Source of the DNA: Rhodobacteraceae bacterium HIMB11
GTDB taxonomy: Bacteria > Pseudomonadota > Alphaproteobacteria > Rhodobacterales > Rhodobacteraceae
Direction: 5' to 3'
NCBI GenBank assembly: GCA_000472185.1
Contig: AVDB01000004.1
Coordinates: 276,700 to 340,699 of the forward strand
DNA: 64,000 nucleotides
Shown here: positions 18,721 to 27,969 of the stretch, piece after piece
How the letters are laid out: each line of letters begins with the position of its first letter
Position numbering within the stretch: the first letter of the stretch is position 1
Made by a program: the position numbers and the translations under genes
Notes under the pieces: model-generated
Seen by the model: only the letters and a program-made list of their open reading frames with translations
Databases searched by the model: none
Told to the model about the DNA's origin: nothing

Positions 18721-20220
18721 TTAGTCCATGGCTTTGAAGTTGAACTCGCCACCTTCTTTGATGCCAGAGGGCCAACGCGATGTGACCGTCTTTGTGCGTG
18801 TGTAGAATTTGAACGCATCTGGACCATGTTGGTTCAAATCGCCAAAGGCCGATTTTTTCCAACCGCCGAATGTGTGATAGGCCAATGGTACAGGGATTGG
18901 CACGTTGATGCCGACCATGCCGATATTGATACGCTGTGCAAAATCACGTGCTGTGTCGCCATCGCGCGTAAAGATTGCAGTGCCGTTGCCATATTCGTGA
19001 TCCATGGCAAGGCCAATCGCCTCTTCATAACTGCCCGCGCGGACTGTGGATAGGACAGGGCCAAAGATTTCTTTTTTATAGATGTCCATGTCGGGCGTGA
19101 CATTATCAAACAAATGCGCCCCGACGAAGAAGCCGTCTTCGTATCCTTGCAGGCTGAAATCACGGCCATCGACCACCAATTTCGCACCCTGATCAATACC
19201 GCTTTGCACCAAGCCTAGGATGTTTTGTTTCGCCGCCGCCGTGACAACAGGGCCGTAATCCACATCATCCCCTGCTGTGTATGGTCCAACCTTTAGTTTT
19301 TCGATGCGTGGCACCAAGGCCTCGATCAAACGATCTGCGGTTTCTTCGCCCACAGGTACGGCCACTGAAATCGCCATACAGCGTTCGCCCGCCGCGCCAT
19401 AGCCTGCACCAACCAATGCATCTGCTGCCTGGTCCATATCCGCATCTGGCATGACGATCATGTGGTTTTTCGCGCCGCCAAAACACTGAACCCGTTTGCC
19501 ATTTGCGCAGCCACGGCCATAGATATATTCCGCAATTGGCGTGGACCCGACAAAGCCAATAGATTGGATTGTGTCATTGTCTAGGATCGCGTCAACCGCC
19601 TCTTTATCACCATTGACGACCTGCAAGATGCCTTTTGGTAGGCCTGCTTCTTCCATCAATTCCGCAAGCATTAGAGGAACGGACGGGTCACGTTCGGATG
19701 GTTTTAGGATGAATGCGTTGCCGCAAACGATCGCAGGGGCAAACATCCACATTGGGATCATCGCGGGGAAGTTAAACGGTGTGATGCCTGCGGTCACGCC
19801 AAGTGCCTGACGCATTGAATACATGTCAATGCCTGGACCCGCGCTGTCGGTGAATTCACCCTTTAGCATCTGTGGCGCACCGATGCAGTATTCCACAACC
19901 TCAAGCCCGCGCTGAACGTCGCCTTTTGCATCGGGGATTGTTTTGCCGTGTTCACGGCTTAGGGCTTCTGCCAGCTTGTCCATATCGCGGTTTAGCAGAT
20001 CGACAAATTTCATCATCACGCGCGCGCGGCGTTGCGGATTGACTTTTTCCCATGCAACTTGTGCCTCTGCTGCGATTTCAACAGCCTCGGCCATTTCGTC
20101 GGCGCTGGCCAATGGGACTTTGGCTTGGACTTCGCCCGTTGCAGGGTTGTAGACATCTGCAAAACGGCCAGATGTGCCTTTGACGTGTTCGCCGCCAATG
20201 TAATGGGTTAATTCTTGCAT
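18721..20220 (-). CDS. mmsA: CoA-acylating methylmalonate-semialdehyde dehydrogenase
   Basis: It converts methylmalonate semialdehyde to propionyl-CoA with NAD and CoA, the last step of valine (and thymine/inositol) degradation. The 499-residue ALDH-fold protein has ITPFNFPAMIPMWMF near residue 145, characteristic of the MmsA subfamily, and the catalytic cysteine in GAAGERCMA near 281. GSTPIAEYIYGR lies near 225. The frame opens with a GTG at 20232. The ATG at 20220, four bases after GAGGTG, is preferred. It is divergent from a LysR gene across about 100 bp. Confidence 0.95.
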   Translation of the reverse strand: MQELTHYIGGEHVKGTSGRFADVYNPATGEVQAKVPLASADEMAEAVEIAAEAQVAWEKVNPQRRARVMMKFVDLLNRDMDKLAEALSREHGKTIPDAKGDVQRGLEVVEYCIGAPQMLKGEFTDSAGPGIDMYSMRQALGVTAGITPFNFPAMIPMWMFAPAIVCGNAFILKPSERDPSVPLMLAELMEEAGLPKGILQVVNGDKEAVDAILDNDTIQSIGFVGSTPIAEYIYGRGCANGKRVQCFGGAKNHMIVMPDADMDQAADALVGAGYGAAGERCMAISVAVPVGEETADRLIEALVPRIEKLKVGPYTAGDDVDYGPVVTAAAKQNILGLVQSGIDQGAKLVVDGRDFSLQGYEDGFFVGAHLFDNVTPDMDIYKKEIFGPVLSTVRAGSYEEAIGLAMDHEYGNGTAIFTRDGDTARDFAQRINIGMVGINVPIPVPLAYHTFGGWKKSAFGDLNQHGPDAFKFYTRTKTVTSRWPSGIKEGGEFNFKAMD

Positions 20221-20296
20221 AATGCACCTCACTTAGAATTTAACGCAGGATATCCTTGCAATTTTACTTAGCAAAGAGGAAAGTCTTCAAAGATGT

Positions 20297-20312
20297 TTTG
20301 CATTTTTGCAAA
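20297..20312. promoter_or_regulatory. Palindromic site in the mmsA-LysR divergent promoter
   Basis: TTTGCA-TTTT-TGCAAA is a perfect 6-4-6 inverted repeat that ends nine bases before the LysR start codon. A related imperfect copy (TTGCAATTTTACTTAGCAA) lies near 20255-20273. LysR proteins commonly bind such T-rich palindromes between themselves and a divergent target. Site assignment is inference. Confidence 0.5.
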
Positions 20313-20321
20313 GGGTAGGTC

Positions 20322-21218
20322 ATGGAACACAATTGGGATGATTTGCGGGTCTTTTTGGCAGTGGCGCGGGATGAAACGCTGTCTACTGCTGGAAAGCGGT
20401 TAAAAATTGATCCCGCCACAGTTGGGCGGCGCATTTCGCGGATGGAGGAGCGTTACGGCACGCCACTGTTTGCGAAGTCTCCGTCAGGTTATGCACTGAC
20501 CGATGCGGGTTCGCGTTTGATGCCGCATGCCGAAAAAATGGAGCAGGTCATCAGCGGTTTGGACGAAGATTTGGGACAGGCGACAGGATCGCTAAGCGGT
20601 CAAATTCGTATTGGCGCACCAGATGGATGTGCGAATTTCATCCTGCCTCAAGTTTGCGCGCGCATTGCAGATCAAAACCCCGATCTAGATATTCAAATCG
20701 TTGCGCTGCCGCGGGTCGTGAATCTATCAAAACGCGAGGCTGATATGGCCATTGCCGTAAGTCCCCCGACATCTGGCCGCCTAAGTGTTCAGAAACTGTG
20801 CGATTATCACCTGCACCTTGCGGCCTCTCGGCAATATTTGGATGCAAATGGACAGATCGCGTCCGTCCAAGATTTATCGGGCCATCGTATTGTCGGCTAT
20901 ATCAGTGATATGATTTTTGACAAAGAATTGGACTATCTGTCGGATTTGGGGGTCGAGCGGGTGCAACTGGCATCCAATTCCGTGTCAGTTCAGTTCAATT
21001 GGCTGCGCAGCGAGGCTGGTCTGGGCATCGTACATGATTTTGCGCTGCCTTTTGCCCCCAATTTGCAGCGTATTCTGACAGAGGACATTTTGTTTAAACG
21101 CAGCTTTTATTTGGTGCGCCATGCAGATGATCGCCGGCTTGAGCGAATGAACAGATTTGCCGCAGCTCTTGGTCATGAAATTGCAAAAGAAATCGATAGA
21201 TTAGAGCGTTTCGCTTGA
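20322..21218 (+). CDS. LysR-family transcriptional regulator
   Basis: The 298-residue protein has an N-terminal winged helix-turn-helix (about residues 5-62, DDLRVFLAVARDETLSTAGKRL...GRRISRMEE) and an effector-binding LysR substrate domain from about residue 90. Because it is divergent from mmsA and a palindrome lies between them, it is probably the local regulator of valine catabolism and of itself. No ligand can be named from sequence. It belongs to the variant group that begins with NWDDLRVFLAVAR. Confidence 0.87.
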   Translation: MEHNWDDLRVFLAVARDETLSTAGKRLKIDPATVGRRISRMEERYGTPLFAKSPSGYALTDAGSRLMPHAEKMEQVISGLDEDLGQATGSLSGQIRIGAPDGCANFILPQVCARIADQNPDLDIQIVALPRVVNLSKREADMAIAVSPPTSGRLSVQKLCDYHLHLAASRQYLDANGQIASVQDLSGHRIVGYISDMIFDKELDYLSDLGVERVQLASNSVSVQFNWLRSEAGLGIVHDFALPFAPNLQRILTEDILFKRSFYLVRHADDRRLERMNRFAAALGHEIAKEIDRLERFA

Positions 21219-21276
21219 CTGAAAATAAAATTGCTCGCAAGCTGACGTTATTGAAATAAAGTTGCGAGGTTTAATC

Positions 21277-21711
21277 ATGTTAGTCCAACAGATTTTAGCG
21301 TCCAAAGGCAGTGGTCAGGTGATCACGGTGACGCCAGAAATAAGTGTTGCGGATGTAACCCTGGTCCTTAGCAAACACCGAATAGGCTCTGTCGTTGTCT
21401 CTGCGAATGGAAAAACGGCCGAAGGAATCCTTTCGGAACGTGACATTGTGCGTGCGATGGCGATGCATGGGGCGGATATCATTAACGATCCCGCGTCAAA
21501 ACACATGACCTCGAAATTGGTGACATGTGCATTGGGGGCGACCGCAGACCAAGTTTTGAAAACAATGACGGATAAGCGGTTCCGCCATATGCCCGTCGTC
21601 GAAGGCGGAGAATTGGTGGGCATCGTGACAATCGGCGATGTCGTAAAAGCGCGTATGACCGAACTTGCTATGGAAAAAGATGCCCTTGCGGGTATGATCA
21701 TGGGCTACTAA
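21277..21711 (+). CDS. CBS-domain pair protein
   Basis: This 144-residue protein consists of two CBS motifs, about residues 8-65 and 75-130. They show the usual VADVTLVLSKHRIGSVVV and FRHMPVVEGGELVGIVTIGD patterns. Such stand-alone pairs bind adenine nucleotides and act as energy sensors, but no partner is evident here. The ATG at 21277 follows GAGG at a good distance; the reading frame from 21262 starts with TTG and is less likely. It precedes coaD by 61 bp. Confidence 0.88.
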   Translation: MLVQQILASKGSGQVITVTPEISVADVTLVLSKHRIGSVVVSANGKTAEGILSERDIVRAMAMHGADIINDPASKHMTSKLVTCALGATADQVLKTMTDKRFRHMPVVEGGELVGIVTIGDVVKARMTELAMEKDALAGMIMGY

Positions 21712-21772
21712 GTCTTGCAATTGGTTCTGTAATACTGTTGCGTGGCCACACCTAACGACTACGGGGCCGACT

Positions 21773-22270
21773 ATGCGTATTGGACTTTATCCAGGAACCT
21801 TTGACCCAATCACATTGGGGCACATTGATATTATTCGCCGTGGGGCAATGTTGGTGGACCGTTTGGTCATTGGCGTTGCAATTAACCGTGATAAAGGGCC
21901 GTTGTTTTCGTTAGAAGAGCGGGTTGCGATGATCGAAGCGGAATGTGCGGTGTTGTCCAAAGAAACAGGCACAGAAATCGTTCCACACCCCTTTGAAAAT
22001 CTACTGATAGATTGCGCACACGAGGTCGGTGCGCAGGTGATTGTGCGTGGTCTGCGTGCTGTTGCGGATTTTGAATATGAATTTCAGATGGTGGGCATGA
22101 ACCGCGCGATGGACAGTTCTGTTGAAACCGTTTTCCTGATGGCCGAAGCAAAACACCAAGCGATTGCATCAAAACTGGTCAAAGAGATTGCACGTTTAGA
22201 CGGGGATGTTAGCAAATTTGTGACGCCCTATGTGCGTGATCAATTGCTTGCGAAACTGGGCAAATCCTGA
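21773..22270 (+). CDS. coaD: Phosphopantetheine adenylyltransferase
   Basis: It transfers AMP from ATP to 4'-phosphopantetheine, giving dephospho-CoA, the penultimate step of CoA synthesis. The 165-residue nucleotidyltransferase has YPGTFDPITLGH with the TxGH signature at residues 14-17. RGLRAVADFEYEFQMVGMN lies near 88-106. The ATP-binding segment is AIASKLVKEIA, where the family usually has ISSxLVKEIA. Length and blocks are normal. The downstream RTX-like locus is not functionally related. Confidence 0.95.
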   Translation: MRIGLYPGTFDPITLGHIDIIRRGAMLVDRLVIGVAINRDKGPLFSLEERVAMIEAECAVLSKETGTEIVPHPFENLLIDCAHEVGAQVIVRGLRAVADFEYEFQMVGMNRAMDSSVETVFLMAEAKHQAIASKLVKEIARLDGDVSKFVTPYVRDQLLAKLGKS

Positions 22271-22357
22271 ACATCTGCCCAAATTTTTCCAAATTTCACC
22301 GTAATTTAAACATCTTGGCGCGTTAAAAAATTCGCAGTTCAGGCGTTTAGGCGTGTT

Positions 22358-23237
22358 ATGGAATATGCGATTTTGGGCAATGCTGCGTTTTTTGATGTGG
22401 CCTTTGCCATGCAAATGGGATGGTTGTCGTGGGATATGCTCGGGTTTGGGCAGGATGACGACACGGATGACGTTGCTGTCAAAAACCCTGATCCAGAGCC
22501 AGATCCCGAAGACGCGAAAAACACCAATTACACGACTTCTGATTATGCCTCTGAGCAGGTGGGAACATCGGGAAATGATACCGTTGACACGTCAACCAGT
22601 ACAGATTCTGTTGCGCTATTTGGCGAAAGGAAACGACAGGTTGGTCGGCAGCTCTTCTGATGATTACTTCGAAGGGGATGCGGGCAACGATACGATCAAT
22701 GGCTTTAGCGGGAATGACGCAGCCTACGGTGGGAGCGGTGATGATCTGTTTTATGGTCTAGGGGGCGACAGCATCGTAGGCGGCGGCGGTAAAGATGTGC
22801 TAAACGGTGATTTAGGAAATGATATCCTAAGTTCCGACCGCCTTGACAGTTATGCGGATTTTTCACGCGGTGCTGGTGAAACCCAGATTGGGGCTGAGGG
22901 CGAGGATACAATCATCTTTTCCAATGCGGATCAGGTCAGCGGCGGTGCCGATGCAGATACGTTCAATTATGTTTATCGTGACGTGACAAGTGATCCAGTT
23001 GTTATCAACGATTTTGACAAGGATATCGACACCCTAACCGTGCATTACACGCCGCAAACCGATGGTCAGGGCAATCCAATCGTGCCTGAGATGTCATTTG
23101 AAATTGATGCATCCATTGGCGAAACATTGATTAAACTGGAAGGTGTTGTGGTTTCAAAGCTACAGGGTGATATCACAATTTCCAGCTCGGATGTTACGCT
23201 GGCAGAATATGATGCAACCTTCCTTGATCGGCTTTAA
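22358..23237 (+). pseudogene. RTX-type calcium-binding repeat protein, frameshifted
   Basis: Codons from 22358 encode a hydrophobic N-terminus (YAILGNAAFFDVAFAMQMGW), an acidic Asp/Pro/Thr-rich linker and the beginning of a GTSGNDTVD repeat. After about 22625 the protein continues in the +1 frame as KGNDRLVGSSSDDYFEGDAGND and further GGxGxDxL/GNDxI nonapeptides that would bind calcium in a beta-roll. A globular C-terminus of about 100 residues follows. Removing one base in GGCGAAAGGAAACG joins the halves. Similar small repeat proteins are common in roseobacters, usually without known function. The break may be real or a read error. Confidence 0.72.
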
Positions 23238-23776
23238 TCGTCTGTGAACCGCACCTTGCCGATATAGCCAAGGTTACGATTGCGTTGCGCATAATCGATG
23301 CCATAGCCTACAACAAATTCGTCTGGAATTTCAAACCCCGTCCAATCTGCGCGAATGTCAACTTCGCGGCGAGTAGGTTTGTCCAATAATGCAATTGATT
23401 TCAGCTTGGCTGGATTGCGGGATTTCAACAGGTTTAATACATGGCTTAGGGTAAAGCCCGTATCAACGATATCCTCGACAACCAAGACATCGCGCCCCTC
23501 AATCGCGCCGCGCAAATCCTTAAGAATGCGCACTTCGCGCGAACTTTCCATGCCATCGCCGTATGAGGACGCCTCAAGAAAATCGACCTCAACAGGCAAG
23601 TCTAATTCGCGCACCAAATCGGCGATAAAAACGAATGATCCGCGCAACAACCCAACCACGATCAATTTATTTGTTCCTGAAAATTCGGTTGCAATTTCGC
23701 GAGACAAATCCTCAATCCGCGCCGCGATGGATTTGGCAGATATCATTTGATCGATGACATATGGCTTCTGCGACAT
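23234..23776 (-). CDS. hpt: Hypoxanthine phosphoribosyltransferase
   Basis: It salvages hypoxanthine (and possibly guanine) to the nucleotide using PRPP. The 180-residue protein shows the PRPP loop [17 protein letters not shown] near residues 95-111, with the paired acidic residues and the DTG turn. The flexible-loop region [11 protein letters not shown] lies near 70, and the purine-binding end [14 protein letters not shown] near 150. It is convergent with the RTX-like gene, overlapping by four bases, and divergent from the START-domain gene across 70 bp. Confidence 0.93.
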   Translation of the reverse strand: MSQKPYVIDQMISAKSIAARIEDLSREIATEFSGTNKLIVVGLLRGSFVFIADLVRELDLPVEVDFLEASSYGDGMESSREVRILKDLRGAIEGRDVLVVEDIVDTGFTLSHVLNLLKSRNPAKLKSIALLDKPTRREVDIRADWTGFEIPDEFVVGYGIDYAQRNRNLGYIGKVRFTDD

Positions 23777-23846
23777 TGGGACCCCCTTGAAATTTGTGCC
23801 CTAACTTACCTATTCATGGGGCAGTGTCACGCGAAAAAGGATCGAC

Positions 23847-24293
23847 ATGCCTACACATTCAGAAACCCGCGCGCTGCCCTATACGGCGCAACAGATGTAT
23901 GATTTGGTCGCTGATGTGGCATCCTACCCGAAGTTTTTGCCATGGTGTTCGGCCGCGCGCATTCGCTCGGTGACACCACAAGGCGCGTCTTCTGTTATGG
24001 AGGCCGATTTGGTGGTTTCGTTTAAGGTGTTTCGCGAACGCTTTGGTAGCCGCGTGGTTTTGCACCCTGATGATATGAAAATCGACACCGAATATCTGGA
24101 CGGTCCGTTTCGTTACATGAAATCGAATTGGGCCTTCCGCGATACGGAGCAGGGGTGTGAGGTTGAATTTTTCGTCGACTTCGAATTCAAAAATATGGTG
24201 CTTCAGGGGATCATCGGCGTTGTGTTCAACGAGGCCATGCAGCGCATCGTCCGCGCTTTTGAAACCCGCGCGGCGGATTTGTATGGTGCTTGA
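23847..24293 (+). CDS. COQ10 / RatA-family START-domain protein
   Basis: The 148-residue protein starts PTHSETRALPYTAQQMYDLVADVASYPKFLPWC, the signature of the polyketide-cyclase/START family that includes mitochondrial COQ10 (coenzyme Q chaperone) and E. coli RatA. LDGPFRYMKSNWAF near residue 90 and FEFKNMVLQGIIGVVFNEA near 115-133 also match. In an aerobic alphaproteobacterium a role in ubiquinone handling is more plausible than a toxin role, though databases often label it RatA. It stands alone, with the broken glycosyltransferase gene just downstream. Confidence 0.85.
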   Translation: MPTHSETRALPYTAQQMYDLVADVASYPKFLPWCSAARIRSVTPQGASSVMEADLVVSFKVFRERFGSRVVLHPDDMKIDTEYLDGPFRYMKSNWAFRDTEQGCEVEFFVDFEFKNMVLQGIIGVVFNEAMQRIVRAFETRAADLYGA

Positions 24294-24338
24294 CGCTTCA
24301 GAACAATTTACCTTGGGTGCAGCACAACTTCTGACCGA

Positions 24339-25034
24339 ATGGAGTATTTGGCGAAGTGTGCGATTTTTGATGTTCTCGTGATTAATCTAGAAGGCAGCGA
24401 TGAGCGTCTTGAAAGCGTGCGACACATGCTAGATCGTGAACAGATTGCTTGGCGCCGCATGCCCGCGGTGGATGGTCGTCATGGAATGCAAGAGGGCGAT
24501 TATGATTACGACGAGTCTGCGGCAATCATTCGTCATGATCGTCCCCTGAATATAGGCGAAATCGGGTGTTATTTATCGCATATCAAGGCGCTTCGCATGT
24601 TCCTTGCAGGAGAGGCGGCATGTGCTGTTGTCTGAGAAGATGACATTGATATACCGTCAGGAACTTTCGAAAATTTAAAAGCGATCGCTGCGAAATTATA
24701 TGAGTTTTATGGCGATAAATGGGATTGCGTGAATTTCGGTTCAGCTCAGCGGCCAGGGTTTCAGGACGTTTCGTTCATCGAAAATGGGATTGAGGTTCGA
24801 CGCAGTACATTTTTGCCTGTAAGCTTGCCTGGTGTCATGTGGACGCGGGCAGGGGCAGAGGCCTATTTAAACAGTATATTTGGTCACAAAATTCGCGGTC
24901 CTGTGGATACGGAAATGCGCTCGCATTTTGCGCGCCGCGGGCGGTCCTTTGTCCCCGCTGACCCCATGACAAGCCGTTTGGATTTCTCAAACCAGATTGC
25001 CGTCTCTGGATCACGCGCGCAGCCCAAGGGCTGA
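24339..25034 (+). pseudogene. Glycosyltransferase family 25 (LPS-type), interrupted by an in-frame TGA
   Basis: The frame encodes FDVLVINLEGSDERLESVRHML, then RRMPAVDGR and NIGEIGCYLSHIKALRMFL, the hallmark of GT25 galactosyltransferases that modify lipooligosaccharide. It then reads CAVV, a TGA at 24633-24635, and EDDIDIPSGTFENL. In the family this is the VVLEDD motif, so the TGA stands exactly where Leu belongs (TTA or TTG to TGA). The frame then continues unbroken for 133 codons to a normal end with VDTEMRSHFARRG. Total length (232 codons) fits the family. A single nonsense change, so recent or a base-call error. Confidence 0.8.
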
Positions 25035-25150
25035 AAAGGCAGCTCTGCAGGCAGTAACATTTTGCGGCATTTTCCAGATTATTTGAACGCTTACATAATG
25101 CTGCGCTATCGTCGAATCGTGAAGTAGCGCAGATAAAGTCACATTGAAAT

Positions 25151-25185
25151 AAAAAACGCCCACCAAATTTTGGGGGGCGTTTTTA
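25151..25185. terminator. Bidirectional terminator after amtB
   Basis: ACGCCCACCAAA pairs with TTTGGGGGGCGT (one mismatch) with A6 before and T5 after, so it works on both strands. It ends the leftward amtB transcript and could also stop transcription from the left. Confidence 0.85.
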
Positions 25186-25202
25186 CTTTTATGTTTACGT
25201 TA

Positions 25203-26384
25203 TCAGCTGTTCATGTCGTAGGCGCGTTCGCCGTGTGCTGATAGGTCTAGACCGTTTGTTTCGGTTTCTGCATCAACACGCAGTGGCACGAAAATCTGTG
25301 TTAACTTGATCAGGATGTAAGACACGACCAGTGTAAAGATGCCCACCACGATCAACGCGCCGATTTGTGCAACCCATGCGCCATGGCCAAAGCCCGCAAT
25401 CATTAGTGTCCCGAAAATCCCGCCCACACCGTGAACCGCGAAGACGTCCAGTGTATCGTCGATTTTCAATGTGTTGCGCACCACGTTCACGGCCTCTTGG
25501 CATAGGATGCCTGCAACCGCGCCGATCACCAATGCCTCAATTGGGCCAACAAACCCTGATGCGGGTGTGATGGATGCCAAACCCGCAATCGTACCTGTGA
25601 CGATGCCGACCAATGACGCCTTGCCATATTTGATCTTTTCCCACAATGCCCATGTCAATGACGCTGTCGCCGCAGAAATATGTGTCACTGTCAGTGCCAT
25701 CGCCGCACCACCGTCTGCAGCCAATTGTGAACCGCCGTTAAAGCCGAACCAACCGACCCACAACATGGATGCGCCGATCATCACGTAGCCTGGGTTATGT
25801 GGGGGTGTTGTGCGGTTTTTGCGTGGGCCCAACATCATCGCCAATAGGAGTGCGGCCAAACCTGCTGTTTCGTGAACAACGATACCACCCGCAAAGTCTT
25901 TGGTGCCGACTTTGCCGAATATACCGCCATCGGCCATCATGCCACCGCCCCAGATCCAGTGGACCACAGGTGCGTAGCACAGCAACATCCAAAGCCCTGA
26001 GAAGATCAAAACGAAAGAGAAATTGATACGTTCAACATAGGCACCTACGATCAGCGCGGGGGTGATCACCGCAAATGTCATTTGGAAGGCAAAGAACAAA
26101 ACCTCGGGCAGGGTACCTGATAGCGCATCTGCATCCACGCCCAACAGGAACATTTTATCCAATCCACCCCAGTACCCCGATGTGCCAGATCCAAATGCGA
26201 TTGAGTAGCCCGCAACGAGCCAAAGAATGCTCATCAAACAGGCGATAGCATATACCTGCATAAAAACGCTCAGCACGTTGCGTGCGCGCACCAAACCACC
26301 ATAGAATAGCGCAAGGCCAGGCAGTGTCATAAACAGAACCAATGCCGTTGCGACAATGATCCATGCTGTATCAGCTCCGTTCAT
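25203..26384 (-). CDS. amtB: Ammonium transporter (Amt family)
   Basis: It conducts ammonium/ammonia across the inner membrane under nitrogen limitation. The 393-residue protein has about eleven membrane segments and begins with the mature-type N-terminus DTAWIIVATALVLFMTLPGLALFYGGLVR. It contains FNGGSQLAADG near 220 and the twin-histidine pore region (VHETAGLAAL near 170 and VHGVGGIFGTL near 313). A PII gene (glnK) usually accompanies amtB in proteobacteria but is absent on both sides. AGGAGG lies before the ATG. The NtrBC system in the same window is a plausible regulator. Confidence 0.94.
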   Translation of the reverse strand: MNGADTAWIIVATALVLFMTLPGLALFYGGLVRARNVLSVFMQVYAIACLMSILWLVAGYSIAFGSGTSGYWGGLDKMFLLGVDADALSGTLPEVLFFAFQMTFAVITPALIVGAYVERINFSFVLIFSGLWMLLCYAPVVHWIWGGGMMADGGIFGKVGTKDFAGGIVVHETAGLAALLLAMMLGPRKNRTTPPHNPGYVMIGASMLWVGWFGFNGGSQLAADGGAAMALTVTHISAATASLTWALWEKIKYGKASLVGIVTGTIAGLASITPASGFVGPIEALVIGAVAGILCQEAVNVVRNTLKIDDTLDVFAVHGVGGIFGTLMIAGFGHGAWVAQIGALIVVGIFTLVVSYILIKLTQIFVPLRVDAETETNGLDLSAHGERAYDMNS

Positions 26385-26537
26385 TTTATCCTCCTAAAGA
26401 TTTGCGCTCAGAAATCGCATTTTGTGCAATTTGCAAAGCATGGCCTGTTTTTTGGGCGGACGAAATGTGTGAAATTTTTGATATGATTAAAATTTAGGCA
26501 GTTTGAATTGCAGTGGTGCTAAAAAATAGGCAGCAGG

Positions 26538-27008
26538 TCAGTTTGGAAGCTTTTCTAGCAATAGCTCCAATGCATGCGCCACTGTAGCTTCTCGCACGCC
26601 CGTGCGGCCCAGTGCGCCAAAGTCGATTTGTTGGGTTTCAACACCGTCGTTGGTTGCAATGCCAAAACACACGCGCCCCTCGGGTTTGAAATCTGATCCT
26701 CCCGGTCCCGCAATGCCTGTGACGGATACGGATAATGTTGCGTTCGAATGTTTTAGCGCACCTGCTGCCATTTCGGCGGCAACTTGTTCAGACACCGCGC
26801 CTTGGGTATCCAGTGTTTCGGCGGAAATGCCCAAAATGTCTATTTTGGCTGCGTTGGAATAGGTGACAAACCCACGGTCCAAAACACGCGAACTGCCGGC
26901 AATGGCCGTAATCGCGGCCGAGATCATCCCGCCCGTACAGCTTTCAGCAGTGGCAATCACGATGCCCGCGGCGCTGGCGCGCTCTACAACGTCCTTTGCC
27001 AGGCTCAC
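26538..27008 (-). CDS. pncC: CinA C-terminal-domain amidohydrolase (PncC type)
   Basis: Family members deamidate nicotinamide mononucleotide to nicotinate mononucleotide in NAD recycling. The 156-residue protein is a stand-alone CinA C-terminal domain with IATAESCTGGMISAAIT near residues 18-34, which contains the catalytic Ser-Cys-Thr region. GFVTYSNAAKIDILG lies near 45-60 and GIAGPGGS near 103. It lacks the molybdopterin-binding domain of full CinA. It overlaps pgpA by four bases and is the last gene of a leftward run with pgpA, ispF and ispD. Confidence 0.9.
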   Translation of the reverse strand: MSLAKDVVERASAAGIVIATAESCTGGMISAAITAIAGSSRVLDRGFVTYSNAAKIDILGISAETLDTQGAVSEQVAAEMAAGALKHSNATLSVSVTGIAGPGGSDFKPEGRVCFGIATNDGVETQQIDFGALGRTGVREATVAHALELLLEKLPN

Positions 27009-27493
27009 ATCAAAACCCCATGTGAAAGTGCAGCCAGTATCATGACCAATAGGGCGGCAAAGATACCTGCAATCACGTCATCCAACATCACGCCCAAAGC
27101 GTCACCACGGCGATCGAGCCATCCAATTGGGCCAATTTTCGTGATATCAAACAGGCGAAACCCAATAAAGGCAGTGACCCAACCTGGCCAAAGCGCCAAA
27201 GTATCCGCCTCCATATGCGCCGCACCGATGAACACAGGGAGCAGGGCGATCCATTGGCCAATCACCTCATCCACCACAATTTCGGATGGATCGTGATCAC
27301 CGCTGTTGTTGGTGTGTTGGGCCGTGGCCCACCAGCCGAGAAAGAACACGATGACACAGGCCACAATAAACCCGGTCATACCAAACAACTCATGAACACC
27401 CCATGCCAGCGGCAGGGCGGCCAAAGATCCCCATGTGCCCGGGGCAGGGCGCAAGTATCCAACGCCAAATGTGGTAGTAATCATTTTTATCAT
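27005..27493 (-). CDS. pgpA: Phosphatidylglycerophosphatase A
   Basis: It dephosphorylates phosphatidylglycerophosphate to phosphatidylglycerol in the inner membrane. The protein has 162 residues from the ATG at 27493. It has the family's N-terminal [23 protein letters not shown], the catalytic region [20 protein letters not shown], and [19 protein letters not shown], followed by a hydrophobic C-terminus. The ATG overlaps the ispF stop (ATGA). A longer frame begins inside ispF and is unlikely. A second in-frame ATG at 27484 is also possible. Confidence 0.91.
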   Translation of the reverse strand: MIKMITTTFGVGYLRPAPGTWGSLAALPLAWGVHELFGMTGFIVACVIVFFLGWWATAQHTNNSGDHDPSEIVVDEVIGQWIALLPVFIGAAHMEADTLALWPGWVTAFIGFRLFDITKIGPIGWLDRRGDALGVMLDDVIAGIFAALLVMILAALSHGVLM

Positions 27494-27969
27494 GGTTTGA
27501 TCAATGCCGCCGTTGCGATGGATGCAATGCCCTCTTCGCGTCCTGTAAAGCCCAATTGTTCGCTTGTGGTTGCCTTTACCGAAACGCGGTTGACGTCGAT
27601 GTTCAAAATATCTGCCAATGTGTTTTGCATGACCTCTGCATGTGGGCCAATTTTGGGGCGTTCGCAAATCAATGTGCAATCAATGTTTGAGATTTCATAA
27701 CCCATCTCGCGTGCCAATTCTCCTGCATGGTGCAGGAAAATATCGCTTGTTGCCCCTTTCCATTGTGGATCACTGGGCGGGAAGTGACGGCCAATGTCGC
27801 CTTGGGCCAATGCGCCATAAATGGCATCCGTGACAGCATGCATGCCGACATCCGCATCAGAATGCCCCTTAAGCGCCGCGTGATGGGGGATGCGCACACC
27901 GCATAAAATGATATGATCACCCGCCTCAAACGCGTGGACGTCATATCCATTTCCCAATCGAATATCCAT
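27490..27969 (-). CDS. ispF: 2-C-methyl-D-erythritol 2,4-cyclodiphosphate synthase
   Basis: It converts CDP-methylerythritol 2-phosphate to the cyclodiphosphate, releasing CMP, in the MEP isoprenoid pathway. The 159-residue protein has the zinc-binding GNGYDVHAF (Asp and His near residues 10-12), [18 protein letters not shown] near 34-51, and the C-terminal [18 protein letters not shown]. Length is normal. It directly follows ispD, whose stop touches this start codon. In many alphaproteobacteria the two are fused; here they are separate. Confidence 0.96.
   Translation of the reverse strand: MDIRLGNGYDVHAFEAGDHIILCGVRIPHHAALKGHSDADVGMHAVTDAIYGALAQGDIGRHFPPSDPQWKGATSDIFLHHAGELAREMGYEISNIDCTLICERPKIGPHAEVMQNTLADILNIDVNRVSVKATTSEQLGFTGREEGIASIATAALIKP

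Noticed and set aside
24282..24381. A 32-codon ORF overlapping the end of the START-domain gene
   Set aside because: It overlaps the glycosyltransferase relic, has no clear ribosome site and matches nothing I recognise.
24633..24635. Selenocysteine reading of the TGA in the glycosyltransferase
   Set aside because: The position is Leu in the family, there is no reason for a selenium residue, and no SECIS-like hairpin was obvious directly after it.
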